Source of the DNA: an uncultured Bacteroidales bacterium
GTDB lineage: Bacteria > Bacteroidota > Bacteroidia > Bacteroidales > P3
Assembly (NCBI GenBank): GCA_946183915.1
Contig: CAMHDJ010000004.1
Span: 17,998 to 81,997, forward strand
Direction of reading: 5' to 3'
Length of the DNA stretch: 64,000 nt
The first letter of the stretch is position 1. Each line of letters opens with the position of its first letter. The notes under the pieces were generated by a model. The model saw only the letters and a list, made by a program, of their open reading frames with translations. It was not told where the DNA came from and ran no database searches. Shown here piece by piece: positions 8,213 to 16,578 of the stretch. Both the position numbers and the translations under genes were made by a program.

Positions 8213-8612
8213 GCTGACGCAGCAAGAAATGTATGGTTTGATGTATGAGGTCCGTGGTGCGGCTATGGAAGTGTATAACCACTTCGGACCGGGATTGTTG
8301 GAGTCGGTGTATGAGAAGGCGATGATTCAGGAGTTGGTTTTGCGAGGGTTGCAGGTTGTATCTCAAGCACCTGTCTCCATTATGTACAAAGGTGCTTCTA
8401 TAGGAGACGATTTGCGCTTGGATCTACTTGTCGAGAATGAACTGATTGTCGAGCTGAAGTCGGTGGAGGAAATAAAAGACGTTCATTATAAACAGTTAAG
8501 GACATATTTGAAACTGCTTGACAAGCCGGAAGGATTGCTGATAAACTTTGGGGAGTATGATTTGAAAAAGGGAATGAGAAGAGTAACGCTAAACGAATAT
8601 AGGACTGCGTAG
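8211..8612 (+). CDS. GxxExxY family protein (PD-(D/E)XK fold)
   Basis: A 133-residue protein with the family signature GLLESVY at 28-34. The nuclease-fold residues are Asp71, Glu81 and Lys83 (DLLVENELIVELKS) with Gln95 in the next helix. The biochemical function of the family is not established. Base composition is clearly more AT-rich than the flanking genes. The gene lies between near-perfect inverted 26-bp arms made of 9-bp words, so it looks like an inserted unit between the GT2 and S9 peptidase genes. No promoter of its own is evident. Confidence 0.88.
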   Translation: MLTQQEMYGLMYEVRGAAMEVYNHFGPGLLESVYEKAMIQELVLRGLQVVSQAPVSIMYKGASIGDDLRLDLLVENELIVELKSVEEIKDVHYKQLRTYLKLLDKPEGLLINFGEYDLKKGMRRVTLNEYRTA

Positions 8613-8628
8613 CTTCCCGCGAAGCGGA

Positions 8629-8654
8629 ATAATTTACAAGATTTACAGGATTTC
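8629..8654. repeat. Right inverted arm flanking the GxxExxY gene
   Basis: Inverse of the left arm at 8187-8212 (24/26). Further out, GC-rich sequence (CGCGAGCGAAGCGAGCAGGAG) roughly mirrors the sequence left of the other arm, so the inverted match extends imperfectly to about 45 bp. Two 10-bp words (AGATTAATAG, AGATTAACAG) follow just before the next gene. Confidence 0.8.
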
Positions 8655-8712
8655 GCGAGCGAAGCGAGCAGGAGAAAAGAATAAAGATTAATAGAGATTA
8701 ACAGAGAAAAAA

Positions 8713-10701
8713 ATGAAGAAGATACTTTTGACACTGGCGGTGCTGCTGATGGCGGGCGCCGCGTTTGCACAAGGCAAGCTGCTCGAGTGGGACCAGCTGA
8801 TGGACCGCAACCTGTATCCACAGCGCGAGGCGATGAGCTTCATCTTCGCCCCCGACGGCAAGACGGTCACCTACTACAAGGCTGGCGAGGCCTACGGCTT
8901 CGACGGCAAGAAGGAGTTTAAGCTCACCGAGGCCCAGCAGGACCTCCGCAAACCCCGCAACAATGACCCCAAACTGGAGGAGCGCGTGGAGAAAAAGGAA
9001 GGCAACCTCTATGTCGACGGCAAGCTGGTGGAGCGCGGCGACGGCTACAATGTCGTCCTCGGCGAGAGTGTGCACCGCAACGAGTTCGGCATCAACGGCG
9101 GCCTCTTCTGGTCGCCTAAGCAGTCGCGCCTGGCCTTCTACCGCATGGACCAGAGCATGGTGGTGGACTATCCGCTGGTGAACACCAAGGCCCGCGAGGC
9201 CGAGGTGATGCCCATCAAGTACCCCATGGCCGGCATGCAGAGCCACTGGGTGACGGTGGGGGTCTACGAGCCTGCCACCGGGAAGCTCGTCTACCTCAAC
9301 ACCGCCCGCGACACCTCCGTCCACGAGCGCGAGATGTACCTCACCAACGTGGCCTGGAGCCCCGACGAGAAGTCGGTCTACATTGCCAAGGTGAACCGCG
9401 AACAGAACCACATGTGGCTTGAGCAGTACGATGCCGCTACGGGCGCTTTCGTGAAGGTCCTCTTCGAGGAGACCAACCCCCGCTACGTAGAGCCCTGCGA
9501 GCCCATGATTTTCACCCCCAAGGGCGACCAGTTCCTCTGGTTTTCGATGCGCGACGGCTACAAGCATCTCTATCTCTACAACCTCGACGGTAGCCTGGTG
9601 AAGCAGGTGACCAAGGGCGAGTATGAGGTCGAAGGCTTCATCCAGTTCGACAAGAAGGGCGAAAACATCTTCGTCTACGCCAACAAGGACAACCTTGCCG
9701 GTCGCGACGCCTACCGCGTGAACCTCAAGAAGGGTACCATGGAGTGCCTCACCATGCAGGAGAACGGTCTGCACGGCACCCACAGCGTGGTGATTAACGA
9801 GGCGGGTACCATGTGGGTCGATGTGTGGAGCAGTGTCCAGGTGCCCCTGCGTGCCGACCTGCGCGATTGGAAGCATAAGGATCCCGTCAAGACCTTCTAT
9901 GAGGCTAAGAATCCCCTGGAAGGCTACGCCATGCCCGACATTACCCTCGGCACCATCAAGGCTGCTGACGGCAAGACCGACCTCTACTACCGCCTTATTA
10001 CCCCTCCCAATATGGAGAAGAGCAAGAAGTACCCCACGCTGGTCTATGTCTATGGCGGCCCGCACTCGCAGCTGGTCACCGACAGCTGGCTGGGAGGCGG
10101 AAACCTCTACTTCCTCCGCCTCGCCCAGCAGGGCTATGTGGTCTTCACCCTCGACAACCGCGGCACCGACAACCGTGGCTTCGAGTTCGAGAGCTGCACG
10201 CACCGCCGCCTTGGCGAGATCGAGTTGGCCGACCAGATGGAGGGTGTCAAGTTCCTGCAGTCGCTGCCTTACGTCGACAAGGACCGCATGGGCGTGGAGG
10301 GCTGGAGCTTCGGCGGCTTCATGACCATCACCATGAAGCTGGCTCATCCCGAGGTCTTCAAGGTGGGCTGCGCCGGTGGTCCCGTTATCGACTGGAAGTG
10401 GTACGAGATCATGTACGGTGAGCGCTACATGGACACCCCGCAGGAGAACCCCGAGGGCTACGAGGCCACCAGCCTGCTGAACAAGGCCAAGAACCTCGAA
10501 GGCCGCCTGCTCGTCATCCAGGGCGCCGAAGACAACACCGTTGTGCCGCAGCACAGCACCGAGTTCATCGAGCGCTGCATCAACAACTTCAAGCAGGTCG
10601 ACTACTTCGCCTACCCCCACCACGAGCACAATGTCCTTGGCCGCGAACGCCTCCACCTCTACCAAAAGATGTTCCAGTACTACGAGGACTTCCTGAAATA
10701 A
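8713..10701 (+). CDS. S9 family peptidase (dipeptidyl peptidase IV-like)
   Basis: A 662-residue exported serine peptidase. Residues 1-20 are a Sec signal peptide (MKKILLTLAVLLMAGAAFAQ). About 60-400 is the DPPIV N-terminal beta-propeller. About 420-662 is the alpha/beta hydrolase domain with nucleophile Ser532 in GWSFGG, acid Asp607 (GAEDNTVVP) and the catalytic His in the 636-639 cluster (HHEH). Family members remove X-Pro or X-Ala dipeptides from peptide N-termini in the periplasm, fitting an amino-acid-fermenting anaerobe. The exact specificity is inferred. The gene stands alone, followed by a 7-bp word array and ribE. Confidence 0.92.
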   Translation: MKKILLTLAVLLMAGAAFAQGKLLEWDQLMDRNLYPQREAMSFIFAPDGKTVTYYKAGEAYGFDGKKEFKLTEAQQDLRKPRNNDPKLEERVEKKEGNLYVDGKLVERGDGYNVVLGESVHRNEFGINGGLFWSPKQSRLAFYRMDQSMVVDYPLVNTKAREAEVMPIKYPMAGMQSHWVTVGVYEPATGKLVYLNTARDTSVHEREMYLTNVAWSPDEKSVYIAKVNREQNHMWLEQYDAATGAFVKVLFEETNPRYVEPCEPMIFTPKGDQFLWFSMRDGYKHLYLYNLDGSLVKQVTKGEYEVEGFIQFDKKGENIFVYANKDNLAGRDAYRVNLKKGTMECLTMQENGLHGTHSVVINEAGTMWVDVWSSVQVPLRADLRDWKHKDPVKTFYEAKNPLEGYAMPDITLGTIKAADGKTDLYYRLITPPNMEKSKKYPTLVYVYGGPHSQLVTDSWLGGGNLYFLRLAQQGYVVFTLDNRGTDNRGFEFESCTHRRLGEIELADQMEGVKFLQSLPYVDKDRMGVEGWSFGGFMTITMKLAHPEVFKVGCAGGPVIDWKWYEIMYGERYMDTPQENPEGYEATSLLNKAKNLEGRLLVIQGAEDNTVVPQHSTEFIERCINNFKQVDYFAYPHHEHNVLGRERLHLYQKMFQYYEDFLK

Positions 10702-10711
10702 GCTTCTGCTG

Positions 10712-10746
10712 CCTTAAACCTTAAACTTTAAACCTTAAACCTTACC
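10712..10746. repeat. 7-bp word array (CCTTAAA) before ribE
   Basis: Four 7-bp units (CCTTAAA, with one CTTTAAA) and a degenerate fifth end directly at the ATG at 10747. The same word forms a four-unit array at 28733-28760, also just upstream of a start codon. Confidence 0.85.
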
Positions 10747-11358
10747 ATGTTTACAGGAATAATAGAGACCACTGCCCGCGTGGTCAACATCGAGAAAGAA
10801 AACACCAACTACCACTTCACGCTGGAGGTGCCCTTCGGCGACGAGCTGGCCATTGACCAGAGCATGGCCCACGATGGCTGCTGCTTGACGGTGGTGAAAG
10901 TGGACAAGGCGAAGAAGCAGTACGTCGTCACCGCCATGGACGAGACGATGCTGAAGACCAACCTCTCCACCTGGAAGGTGGGCACCGAGGTGAACGTGGA
11001 GCGCTCGATGCGCATGGACGGCCGCTTCGACGGCCACATCGTGCAGGGCCATGTGGATCAGACGGCCACTTGCACCAAGGTGGTGGACGACAACGGCAGC
11101 TGGCGCTTCTACTTCAGCTATGACGCCAAGAACGCTCCCAGCATCACCGTCCCCAAGGGCAGCATCAGCATCAACGGCGTGAGCCTGACGGTGGTGGACA
11201 GCGAGCCCGGCATGTTCAGCGTGGCCATCATCCCCTACACCTACCAGGTGACCAATTTCCACAACTTCCAGCCCGGCACGGTGGTCAACATCGAGTTCGA
11301 CGTCTTCGGCAAGTACGTCCAGCGCCTGCTGGAGCAGTATATGGCCGCGCAGAAATGA
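10747..11358 (+). CDS. ribE: Riboflavin synthase, alpha subunit
   Basis: A 203-residue enzyme with two lumazine-binding beta-barrel repeats. Repeat 1 starts MFTGIIETTARV with AHDGCCLTVV. Repeat 2 spans about residues 98-195 with GHVDQTATC and SINGVSLTVV. It dismutates two 6,7-dimethyl-8-ribityllumazine molecules to riboflavin. Length and the N-terminal MFTGIIE are standard. No FMN riboswitch is visible upstream; only the 7-bp word array separates it from the S9 gene. It overlaps the following HAD gene by 4 bp (ATGA). Confidence 0.96.
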   Translation: MFTGIIETTARVVNIEKENTNYHFTLEVPFGDELAIDQSMAHDGCCLTVVKVDKAKKQYVVTAMDETMLKTNLSTWKVGTEVNVERSMRMDGRFDGHIVQGHVDQTATCTKVVDDNGSWRFYFSYDAKNAPSITVPKGSISINGVSLTVVDSEPGMFSVAIIPYTYQVTNFHNFQPGTVVNIEFDVFGKYVQRLLEQYMAAQK

Positions 11359-11996
11359 CGCGACTGGTCATCCTCGACTTCGACGGCACGCTGGCCGACA
11401 CACAGCCCATCATCATCGCCTCCATCCAGCACGCGCTGCGCGAGTTGGGGCTGCCGGAGCGCACCGATGACGAGTGCCGTTCCATCATAGGGCTGCCGCT
11501 TCGGGAGTGTTTTACCACGCTCTGCGGTATTGACGACGACCGTGCCGAGCACTGTGCCGACGTCTACCGCCGCGTCTTCGACGAGTTGAACACCGACGGC
11601 ACCGTCCGCCTCTTCCCCCATGTGCTCGAGACCCTCCACACGCTGCACGACCGTGGCCTGCAACTAGCCATCTGCAGCAGTCGCGGTCGTCCCACGTTGG
11701 AGGGCTTTGTGAAGACCTTTCAGCTGGAGTCTTACGTCGGCATGGTGGTCAGCGCCAACGACGTCGAGCACCACAAGCCCCACCCCGAGCCGGTGCAGAA
11801 GATACTCTCTGCCCTCGGGGTCGCCCCCGAGGAGGCCGTCGTGGTGGGCGATGCCAACTATGACATCCTCATGGGGCGTGCCGCCGGCTGCCGCACGGTG
11901 GGCGTCACCTACGGCAACCAGTCGGCCGCCGACCTTCGAGCGGCCGGTGCCGACTGGCTGATAGATGATTTCTCCGATCTTATTTCTTGTCTGTAG
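11355..11996 (+). CDS. HAD-superfamily phosphatase, phosphoglycolate phosphatase-like
   Basis: A 213-residue HAD hydrolase. Motif I is DFDGT with nucleophile Asp8 and Asp10. The cap domain is about residues 15-85. Motif II is CSSRG, motif III Lys is in HHKPHPEP, and motif IV is VVGDANYDI. Overall it resembles Gph/PpaX-type phosphatases. Its ATGA overlap with ribE suggests co-translation; a missing link in flavin synthesis is the dephosphorylation of a pyrimidine intermediate, which HAD enzymes perform in other bacteria, so that role is possible but only inferred. Confidence 0.85.
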   Translation: MTRLVILDFDGTLADTQPIIIASIQHALRELGLPERTDDECRSIIGLPLRECFTTLCGIDDDRAEHCADVYRRVFDELNTDGTVRLFPHVLETLHTLHDRGLQLAICSSRGRPTLEGFVKTFQLESYVGMVVSANDVEHHKPHPEPVQKILSALGVAPEEAVVVGDANYDILMGRAAGCRTVGVTYGNQSAADLRAAGADWLIDDFSDLISCL

Positions 11997-12005
11997 TACA
12001 ACAGA

Positions 12006-13205
12006 TCAACCCTTTGCCAGACACTCGTCGAGGGCGGCGGTGATGGCTTGGCGATCCATGTGCTGGCCGATGAAGACGAGTTTCTGCATGCGGTCGCCGT
12101 AGGTGTCGTCCCAGTCGCGCTGCAGGTCGGGGTTGCGACGCATGAAGTCGAGCAGCTCGTCGTCAGGCATGGTGGCGTACCATTGGCCGGTGTCGCGCAG
12201 GGAGACCTGCTTGCCGGCCTGCTCGAAGAGGTAGCAGGTGTCGGGTTCGGAGAGGAACCAGCAGATGCCTTTGGCGCGGATGACGCCCTCGGGCCAGTGG
12301 CGGGCCACGAATTCGTCGAAGCGCGAGATGTTCATCGGCTCGCGGCGATAGTAGACGAAGGTGCTGATGCCGTACTCCTCGGCCTCGCCCTCGTCGTGGT
12401 GATGATGGTGTTCGTGGTGGTGATGCTCGTGCTCGTGGTGATGGTGCTCATGCTCCTCTTCGTCGTCATCCTCGTCGTGGTGACCCTCGATCTCGTTGAT
12501 CCAGGTGGCCGATGTCGCCACCTTGTCGAAGTCGAACATGCCGGTGTGGAGGATCTTGTCGAAGTCGAAGTCGCAGTAGTCGCAGGGGATGATCTCGGCC
12601 TTGGGCTGGATGGCGCGGATGATCTCGCGGATGCGGCCCAGCTCGTCGGCGCTGACTTCGGAGGCTTTGTTGAGCAGGATGATGTTGCAGAACTCGATCT
12701 GCTGGATGACGAGGTTCTCGATGTCGTCCTCGGCGAGGCCGGGCTTCAGGAGGTTCTTGCCGCTGCCGAACTCGTCGCGCATGCGCAGGGCGTCGACAAC
12801 GGTGACGATGCTGTCCACCACCGGCACGCCGTCGCGGATGTACTCGGGCCCCATGGTGGGCATGGAGCAGATGGTCTGCGCGATAGGGGCGGGCTCGCAG
12901 ATGCCGCTGGCTTCGATGACGATGTAGTCGAAGCGCTGTTGCGACGTGATGTCGCGCAGCTGTTCGACGAGGTCCATCTTCAGCGTGCAGCAGATGCAGC
13001 CGTTCTGCAGGGCCACGAGGTTGTCGTCCTTCTGGCCCACGATGCCGCCTTTCTCGATGAGGTCGGCGTCGATGTTCACCTCGCCGAGGTCGTTGACGAT
13101 GACGGCAAAGCGGATGCCGCGGCGGTTGTTGAGGATGCGGTTCAGCAGTGTGGTCTTGCCGCTGCCGAGGTAACCGGTGAGTAACAGTACGGGTATTGTA
13201 TTCAT
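12006..13205 (-). CDS. COG0523/CobW-type metal-chaperone GTPase with His-rich loop
   Basis: A 399-residue G3E GTPase. Walker A GYLGSGKTT is at residues 11-19, the metal-binding CxCC (GCICC) at 70-73, the GTP-specificity LNKAS motif near residue 195, and a CobW C-terminal domain near 300-395. Between them lies a long His/Asp/Glu-rich segment (about residues 240-280, more than 18 His), a metal-binding feature typical of zinc or nickel chaperones. It probably delivers zinc or a related metal to a client protein. The start at 13205 gives MNTIPVLLLTG. It is convergent with the HAD gene (9-bp gap). Confidence 0.88.
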   Translation of the reverse strand: MNTIPVLLLTGYLGSGKTTLLNRILNNRRGIRFAVIVNDLGEVNIDADLIEKGGIVGQKDDNLVALQNGCICCTLKMDLVEQLRDITSQQRFDYIVIEASGICEPAPIAQTICSMPTMGPEYIRDGVPVVDSIVTVVDALRMRDEFGSGKNLLKPGLAEDDIENLVIQQIEFCNIILLNKASEVSADELGRIREIIRAIQPKAEIIPCDYCDFDFDKILHTGMFDFDKVATSATWINEIEGHHDEDDDEEEHEHHHHEHEHHHHEHHHHHDEGEAEEYGISTFVYYRREPMNISRFDEFVARHWPEGVIRAKGICWFLSEPDTCYLFEQAGKQVSLRDTGQWYATMPDDELLDFMRRNPDLQRDWDDTYGDRMQKLVFIGQHMDRQAITAALDECLAKG

Positions 13206-13257
13206 CTCTTTTCGGGGGCGCCGGCATCTTGCCGGCATTTAATGTTGTTTTATTGTA

Positions 13258-14079
13258 TTATTCTTTGATGTAGCTGTCGGGGCCGAAGAGGCGCTTGGCG
13301 TAGGGGGTGAGCTCCACGTGCTTGGAGAGCCAGAAGACGGGCAGCACCACCGAGGGGATGCCGCAGGCGTAGGGCTGGATGTGGTAGAGGTTGTAGCTGA
13401 CGGTGATGCCGTTGCGCGCGCTGTCGATGAAGAAGTCGGCCGGCATGGGCATCCGGTCGGCGCCCTGGTACTCGTCGAAGAGGCACTCGCGCACGTCGCG
13501 GTTGGCCTCGAGGTCGAAGACGGCACGGGCTATAGCCTCGCAGAGGCCGTTGGTGTCGGCGACGAGATCCGTCAGGTGGACCACCTCGCCGCTCTCCAGG
13601 TCGACGGTCAGCGTGTGCGACGAGTAGAAGCCGTGGGCGGCGCCGGCGCCGTAGCTCTCGGTGTTGACGGTGAAGGTGGCCAGCGCGCTGTCGGTCCGGC
13701 AGGTGGACTGCAGGTGCACGTAGCTGTGCTCGATGGTGTCGGCGATAGCGCCGATCACCTCGCCCTGCAGGCTCTCGTCGTCGGTGAACCAGATGCGCCG
13801 CAGCCATCGCTGCGCGGCATCCTCCACGCTGGCGGCCGCGCTGTCGTCGAAGCAGAGCCCCATCAGCTCGCGCTGCGCCGCCGCCGAGAGCGTACCCGCG
13901 GCGGGCCATGCCACCGAGTAGCTGTTCTTTTCGTAGATGGGCCACGGGTCGTCCGGGCCGTCGCTGTAGTAGAGGCACAGGCTGTCGGCCATGGTGCGGG
14001 TGGAGAATTCGGGGTTGTCGTGGCGGCATCCTGCCATGAGCAGGGCCGCGAGGGCTAGGGCCAGTGTCAGTCGTTTCAT
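13258..14079 (-). CDS. Lipoprotein with DUF3298 (RsiV-like) domain
   Basis: A 273-residue lipoprotein (signal ending LLMAGC, lipobox Cys18). The C-terminal half carries the DUF3298 pattern: TVNTESYGAGAAHGFYSSHTLTVD, then LVADTNGLCEAIAR, then GITVSYNLYHIQPYACG near the end. In RsiV this fold binds lysozyme, but many Bacteroidota lipoproteins with DUF3298 have no known ligand. It is anchored to the periplasmic or surface side. The next gene leftward, the metal GTPase, starts 52 bp beyond its stop, so co-transcription is possible. Confidence 0.82.
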   Translation of the reverse strand: MKRLTLALALAALLMAGCRHDNPEFSTRTMADSLCLYYSDGPDDPWPIYEKNSYSVAWPAAGTLSAAAQRELMGLCFDDSAAASVEDAAQRWLRRIWFTDDESLQGEVIGAIADTIEHSYVHLQSTCRTDSALATFTVNTESYGAGAAHGFYSSHTLTVDLESGEVVHLTDLVADTNGLCEAIARAVFDLEANRDVRECLFDEYQGADRMPMPADFFIDSARNGITVSYNLYHIQPYACGIPSVVLPVFWLSKHVELTPYAKRLFGPDSYIKE

Positions 14080-14209
14080 AGTGGTAGCTTATGTTTTTTT
14101 CAGTTTCAGTTCTCCTTTTGCCGGGGCGGTTGGCGGTGTCCGACCGCGCTTTCGCCTCGATCCCCGGCCTCCTTGTTCCTGCAATTTCCGTGCCGAATGC
14201 CGCCGGGGG

Positions 14210-14235
14210 AATATAATTTATTTATAAATTATATT
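14210..14235. other. AT-only hairpin inside a GC-rich frame
   Basis: An 11-bp AT-only stem (AATATAATTTA and its inverse) with a 4-nt loop, enclosed by GC-rich arms (GCCGGGGGA and TCTCCCGGGG). It lies in the 377-bp gap upstream of the DUF3298 gene. No gene was found in this gap. Confidence 0.6.
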
Positions 14236-14275
14236 GCTCTCCCGGGGTTCGGTTGCCTGTCCGGTCCGGGTAGTG

Positions 14276-14389
14276 CTAGGGTAGCGCTAGGGTAAGCCTA
14301 GGGTAATTCTAGGGTAACTATAGGATGACTCCCTGATAACACCCTGATAACACTCTGATGACGCCCTGATGCGGCCCTGATGGCGGCTC
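14276..14389. repeat. 11-bp periodic array, CTAGGGTAA to GATGACTCCCT words
   Basis: CTAG (ATAG in the last unit) is at 14276, 14287, 14298, 14309 and 14320. In the same phase, GATG or GATA is at 14324, 14335, 14346, 14357, 14368 and 14379. At least ten units keep the 11-bp period while the sequence drifts from one word type to another. The second word type equals the words in the composite elements at 7072, 49531 and 57552. Confidence 0.88.
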
Positions 14390-14456
14390 CGTTTTCAGCA
14401 GGAAACCACGGACTTGGTACGGTTTTGTAGGCATGTCGGCACGGTTCCGGTACGGC

Positions 14457-15095
14457 TTATCTGCGCCAAGCGCCGATCACCTCGCCGATGTAGACGGTGT
14501 GGATGCCGGCCTCGAAGCCGTCGTACCACTGGCGCGGGGTGTCGCTGCGGAAGTCGCTCTCTGTCTGGTGCCAGGCGGTCATGGTCGAGCATTCGATGAC
14601 GAGGCTGGCCTCTTCGTAGTAGGGGGTGCCGTGGTCGGTGTAGGCCACGTGGAGGCCGAGGGCGGCAGCCTTGGGGTCGGCCGCGGTGCTGTCGGCGAAT
14701 TCGCGCCCGCTGCGCTTGCCGAAGAACTGCCACACCGCGGGGTCGTCGAACTCCATGATGGTGAACCGCGGGTGCCGCTCCATGAACTCGTAGGTGTAGC
14801 GCCCGGGCGCCACGTAGACCGTCACCGCCGGACGCTCGTGGCCCAGGTAGTTGCCGATGGCGCCCCAGCCGATGGTCATGGCGTTGCTCTCCGTGCTGTC
14901 GCCCGCGCAGAGGACGAGGTTGCGCGTGAAGAGGGTGAAGCCGTTGTCGGCAAAGTCCTTCTGCACGTCGATGGGTTTCAGTTGCGTGTTCATTGTGGTG
15001 TCTTGTTTGTCGTCCGCGTGTTGCTGGCGGTTGGCGCATCCGGCCAGCAGGGCCAGCAGCAGCGCGGGGAGGATGAATCTGCAGGTTTGGGTCAT
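14457..15095 (-). CDS. Flavin reductase-like split-barrel protein with lipoprotein signal
   Basis: A 212-residue protein. Residues 1-20 form a lipoprotein signal (LALLAGC). The rest is a flavin reductase-like FMN-binding split barrel: AMTIGWGAIGNYLGHERPAVTVYVAPGR is interrupted here only by quotation limits, with the fold continuing as FTIMEFDDPAVWQFFGKRSG and ending IGEVIGAW. Relatives are usually cytoplasmic. An internal Met at 14993 would give the soluble form, but the lipobox is convincing, so I favour an exported flavoprotein. It follows the GNAT gene by 11 bp. Confidence 0.75.
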   Translation of the reverse strand: MTQTCRFILPALLLALLAGCANRQQHADDKQDTTMNTQLKPIDVQKDFADNGFTLFTRNLVLCAGDSTESNAMTIGWGAIGNYLGHERPAVTVYVAPGRYTYEFMERHPRFTIMEFDDPAVWQFFGKRSGREFADSTAADPKAAALGLHVAYTDHGTPYYEEASLVIECSTMTAWHQTESDFRSDTPRQWYDGFEAGIHTVYIGEVIGAWRR

Positions 15096-15106
15096 AAGGG
15101 TGGTTT

Positions 15107-15742
15107 TTATAATTCTTTCACAAGGCTCCAGCTGCCCATCGTCTGCCCCTGGCAGTCGAGCTCCTGGTAGTCGGCCACCGCGAAGCCGAGGTGCTGGTAG
15201 AAGCGGAGGTTGCTCTCGCTGTTGGTGAAGAGGCAGAGCCGCGTGCCGCCCAGCTGGCGGATGTGGCTGACGACGTGCTCCATCAGCATCTCGCGTCCGT
15301 AGCCTTTGCCCTGCTGATGGGGGTCGACGGTGAGCGAGCTGAGGTACCAGGTGGTGCCGCCAAGCAGCGTGTGGCAGTAGTGTCCGGCGCGGGTGTCCAT
15401 GTCCAGCCATGCCTTCACGGTGTCTTGCTTCGGCAGCCGCAGCACGCGTCCCCAGCCGTGGAGCAGGTATTGCAGGTCGGACGGCTTGCGCCACTCCGGC
15501 GCGAAGAGGTCGGCCACCGCCACGGGTTGCCCTTCGTGCCGGCCGACGAGGAAGTGCGCCCGGCGGCGGGTGGTGCGGTATTCGCTGCGGATCATGGCCC
15601 GCATGAACTGCAGGCACTCGTCGCGGTCGGGGTAGAAGTGGGTGAAATACTCGTAGTCGGCGAAGGCCTGCACCGACAGTTCGGCGCACTCGTCGACGTC
15701 GTGCCGCCGCATGGGGGTGACGATCAGGTGTTGGGTGTTCAT
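15107..15742 (-). CDS. GNAT family N-acetyltransferase
   Basis: A 211-residue GNAT acetyltransferase. Acetyl-CoA-binding motif A lies near residues 137-155 (LTVDPHQQGKGYGREMLMEH), followed by the motif B region (TNSESNLRFYQHLGF). The N-terminal half resembles general GNAT proteins of Bacteroidota and gives no substrate. It lies in a leftward gene run between the thioesterase and the flavin-reductase-like lipoprotein with short gaps, so it is probably co-transcribed. Confidence 0.85.
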   Translation of the reverse strand: MNTQHLIVTPMRRHDVDECAELSVQAFADYEYFTHFYPDRDECLQFMRAMIRSEYRTTRRRAHFLVGRHEGQPVAVADLFAPEWRKPSDLQYLLHGWGRVLRLPKQDTVKAWLDMDTRAGHYCHTLLGGTTWYLSSLTVDPHQQGKGYGREMLMEHVVSHIRQLGGTRLCLFTNSESNLRFYQHLGFAVADYQELDCQGQTMGSWSLVKEL

Positions 15743-15770
15743 ATCTCGTGTACTCGTGGTGTCGCGTCAA

Positions 15771-16562
15771 CTATAGTTTCCGGGCAAGTGTCTCGGCAAT
15801 GTCGGGAATGACGGTGGCCGTCTGCCAGCGGGTCAGGAGCTCGCATACGGGGGCGCCGTCGGGGCCGGTGATGGTGTGCAGGCATTGCTCCTCGTCGCCT
15901 GCGACGGGGCAGGTGCGGCAGCGCAGCCGGTCGCCCAAGTGCGACTCGCGCAGCCAGTGGACCGTCATCTGCGCCAGACGCTTGGTGCGCAGCTGCTGCT
16001 CGGGCAGCGTCAGCAGGGCGAGGTCGACGTAGCTGCGGTTGCCCATGTGGCCGTTGAAGTCGACGTCGAGCCGCGTCACCGTGTGTTCCATCTCCGCCAT
16101 GGCGGTTTCGCCCTTGGGGAAGCGCTGCTTCTTGTGGCTCGGCGTCATCAGCTCGGGCACCACGGCGAAGCGGCCTTGCAGGAAGTCGGTCGGCTCCAGC
16201 CGGTGGCTCTCGGTGTTGAGTATGTTCATCTGGAAGGAGCCTGTGGCCACGGTCGTCCCGTTGTCGGCCCTCGCAATGCGGAAGTCGGCGAAGATTCGGA
16301 GCAAGGACAACTCGCTGACCCACAGCTCCACGTCGACCTCCTCCGACCAGAAAGCCACCGCCGACCCCATGTCGGCCGTGTATTCGCTGATGACCCACAT
16401 GCGGTGATCCTTCTCCACGTCGAACGCCGCCACGCGGCAGAGGGTCATCATTCGGGCAAAACAGTCCTGGGCATACATCAGTATGGCGTTGGGGGTCAGT
16501 GTGTAGTTGGCAGCCATATCGGCGGCTGTGACGGTGTAGCGGTGTTTGTATCGGTCCATCAT
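15771..16562 (-). CDS. Acyl-ACP thioesterase
   Basis: A 263-residue double hot-dog enzyme of the FatA/FatB-like family (PF01643). Residues 5-130 make the first hot-dog (TVTAADMAANYTLTPNAIL, WVISEYTADM). The second hot-dog carries LDVDFNGHMGNRSYVDLAL near residues 165-183, whose Asn-His-Asn pattern is the family signature. It releases free fatty acids from acyl carrier protein. The start at 16562 (tandem ATG) leaves a 16-bp gap after the upstream gene; an earlier in-frame ATG at 16616 would overlap that gene by 38 bp. Confidence 0.88.
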   Translation of the reverse strand: MMDRYKHRYTVTAADMAANYTLTPNAILMYAQDCFARMMTLCRVAAFDVEKDHRMWVISEYTADMGSAVAFWSEEVDVELWVSELSLLRIFADFRIARADNGTTVATGSFQMNILNTESHRLEPTDFLQGRFAVVPELMTPSHKKQRFPKGETAMAEMEHTVTRLDVDFNGHMGNRSYVDLALLTLPEQQLRTKRLAQMTVHWLRESHLGDRLRCRTCPVAGDEEQCLHTITGPDGAPVCELLTRWQTATVIPDIAETLARKL

Positions 16563-16578
16563 GGGGAGTCTGTTTGGG

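Noticed and set aside
10702..10746. FMN riboswitch upstream of ribE
   Set aside because: Only 45 bp separate the genes and they are filled by CCTTAAA words; there is no room for the RFN element.
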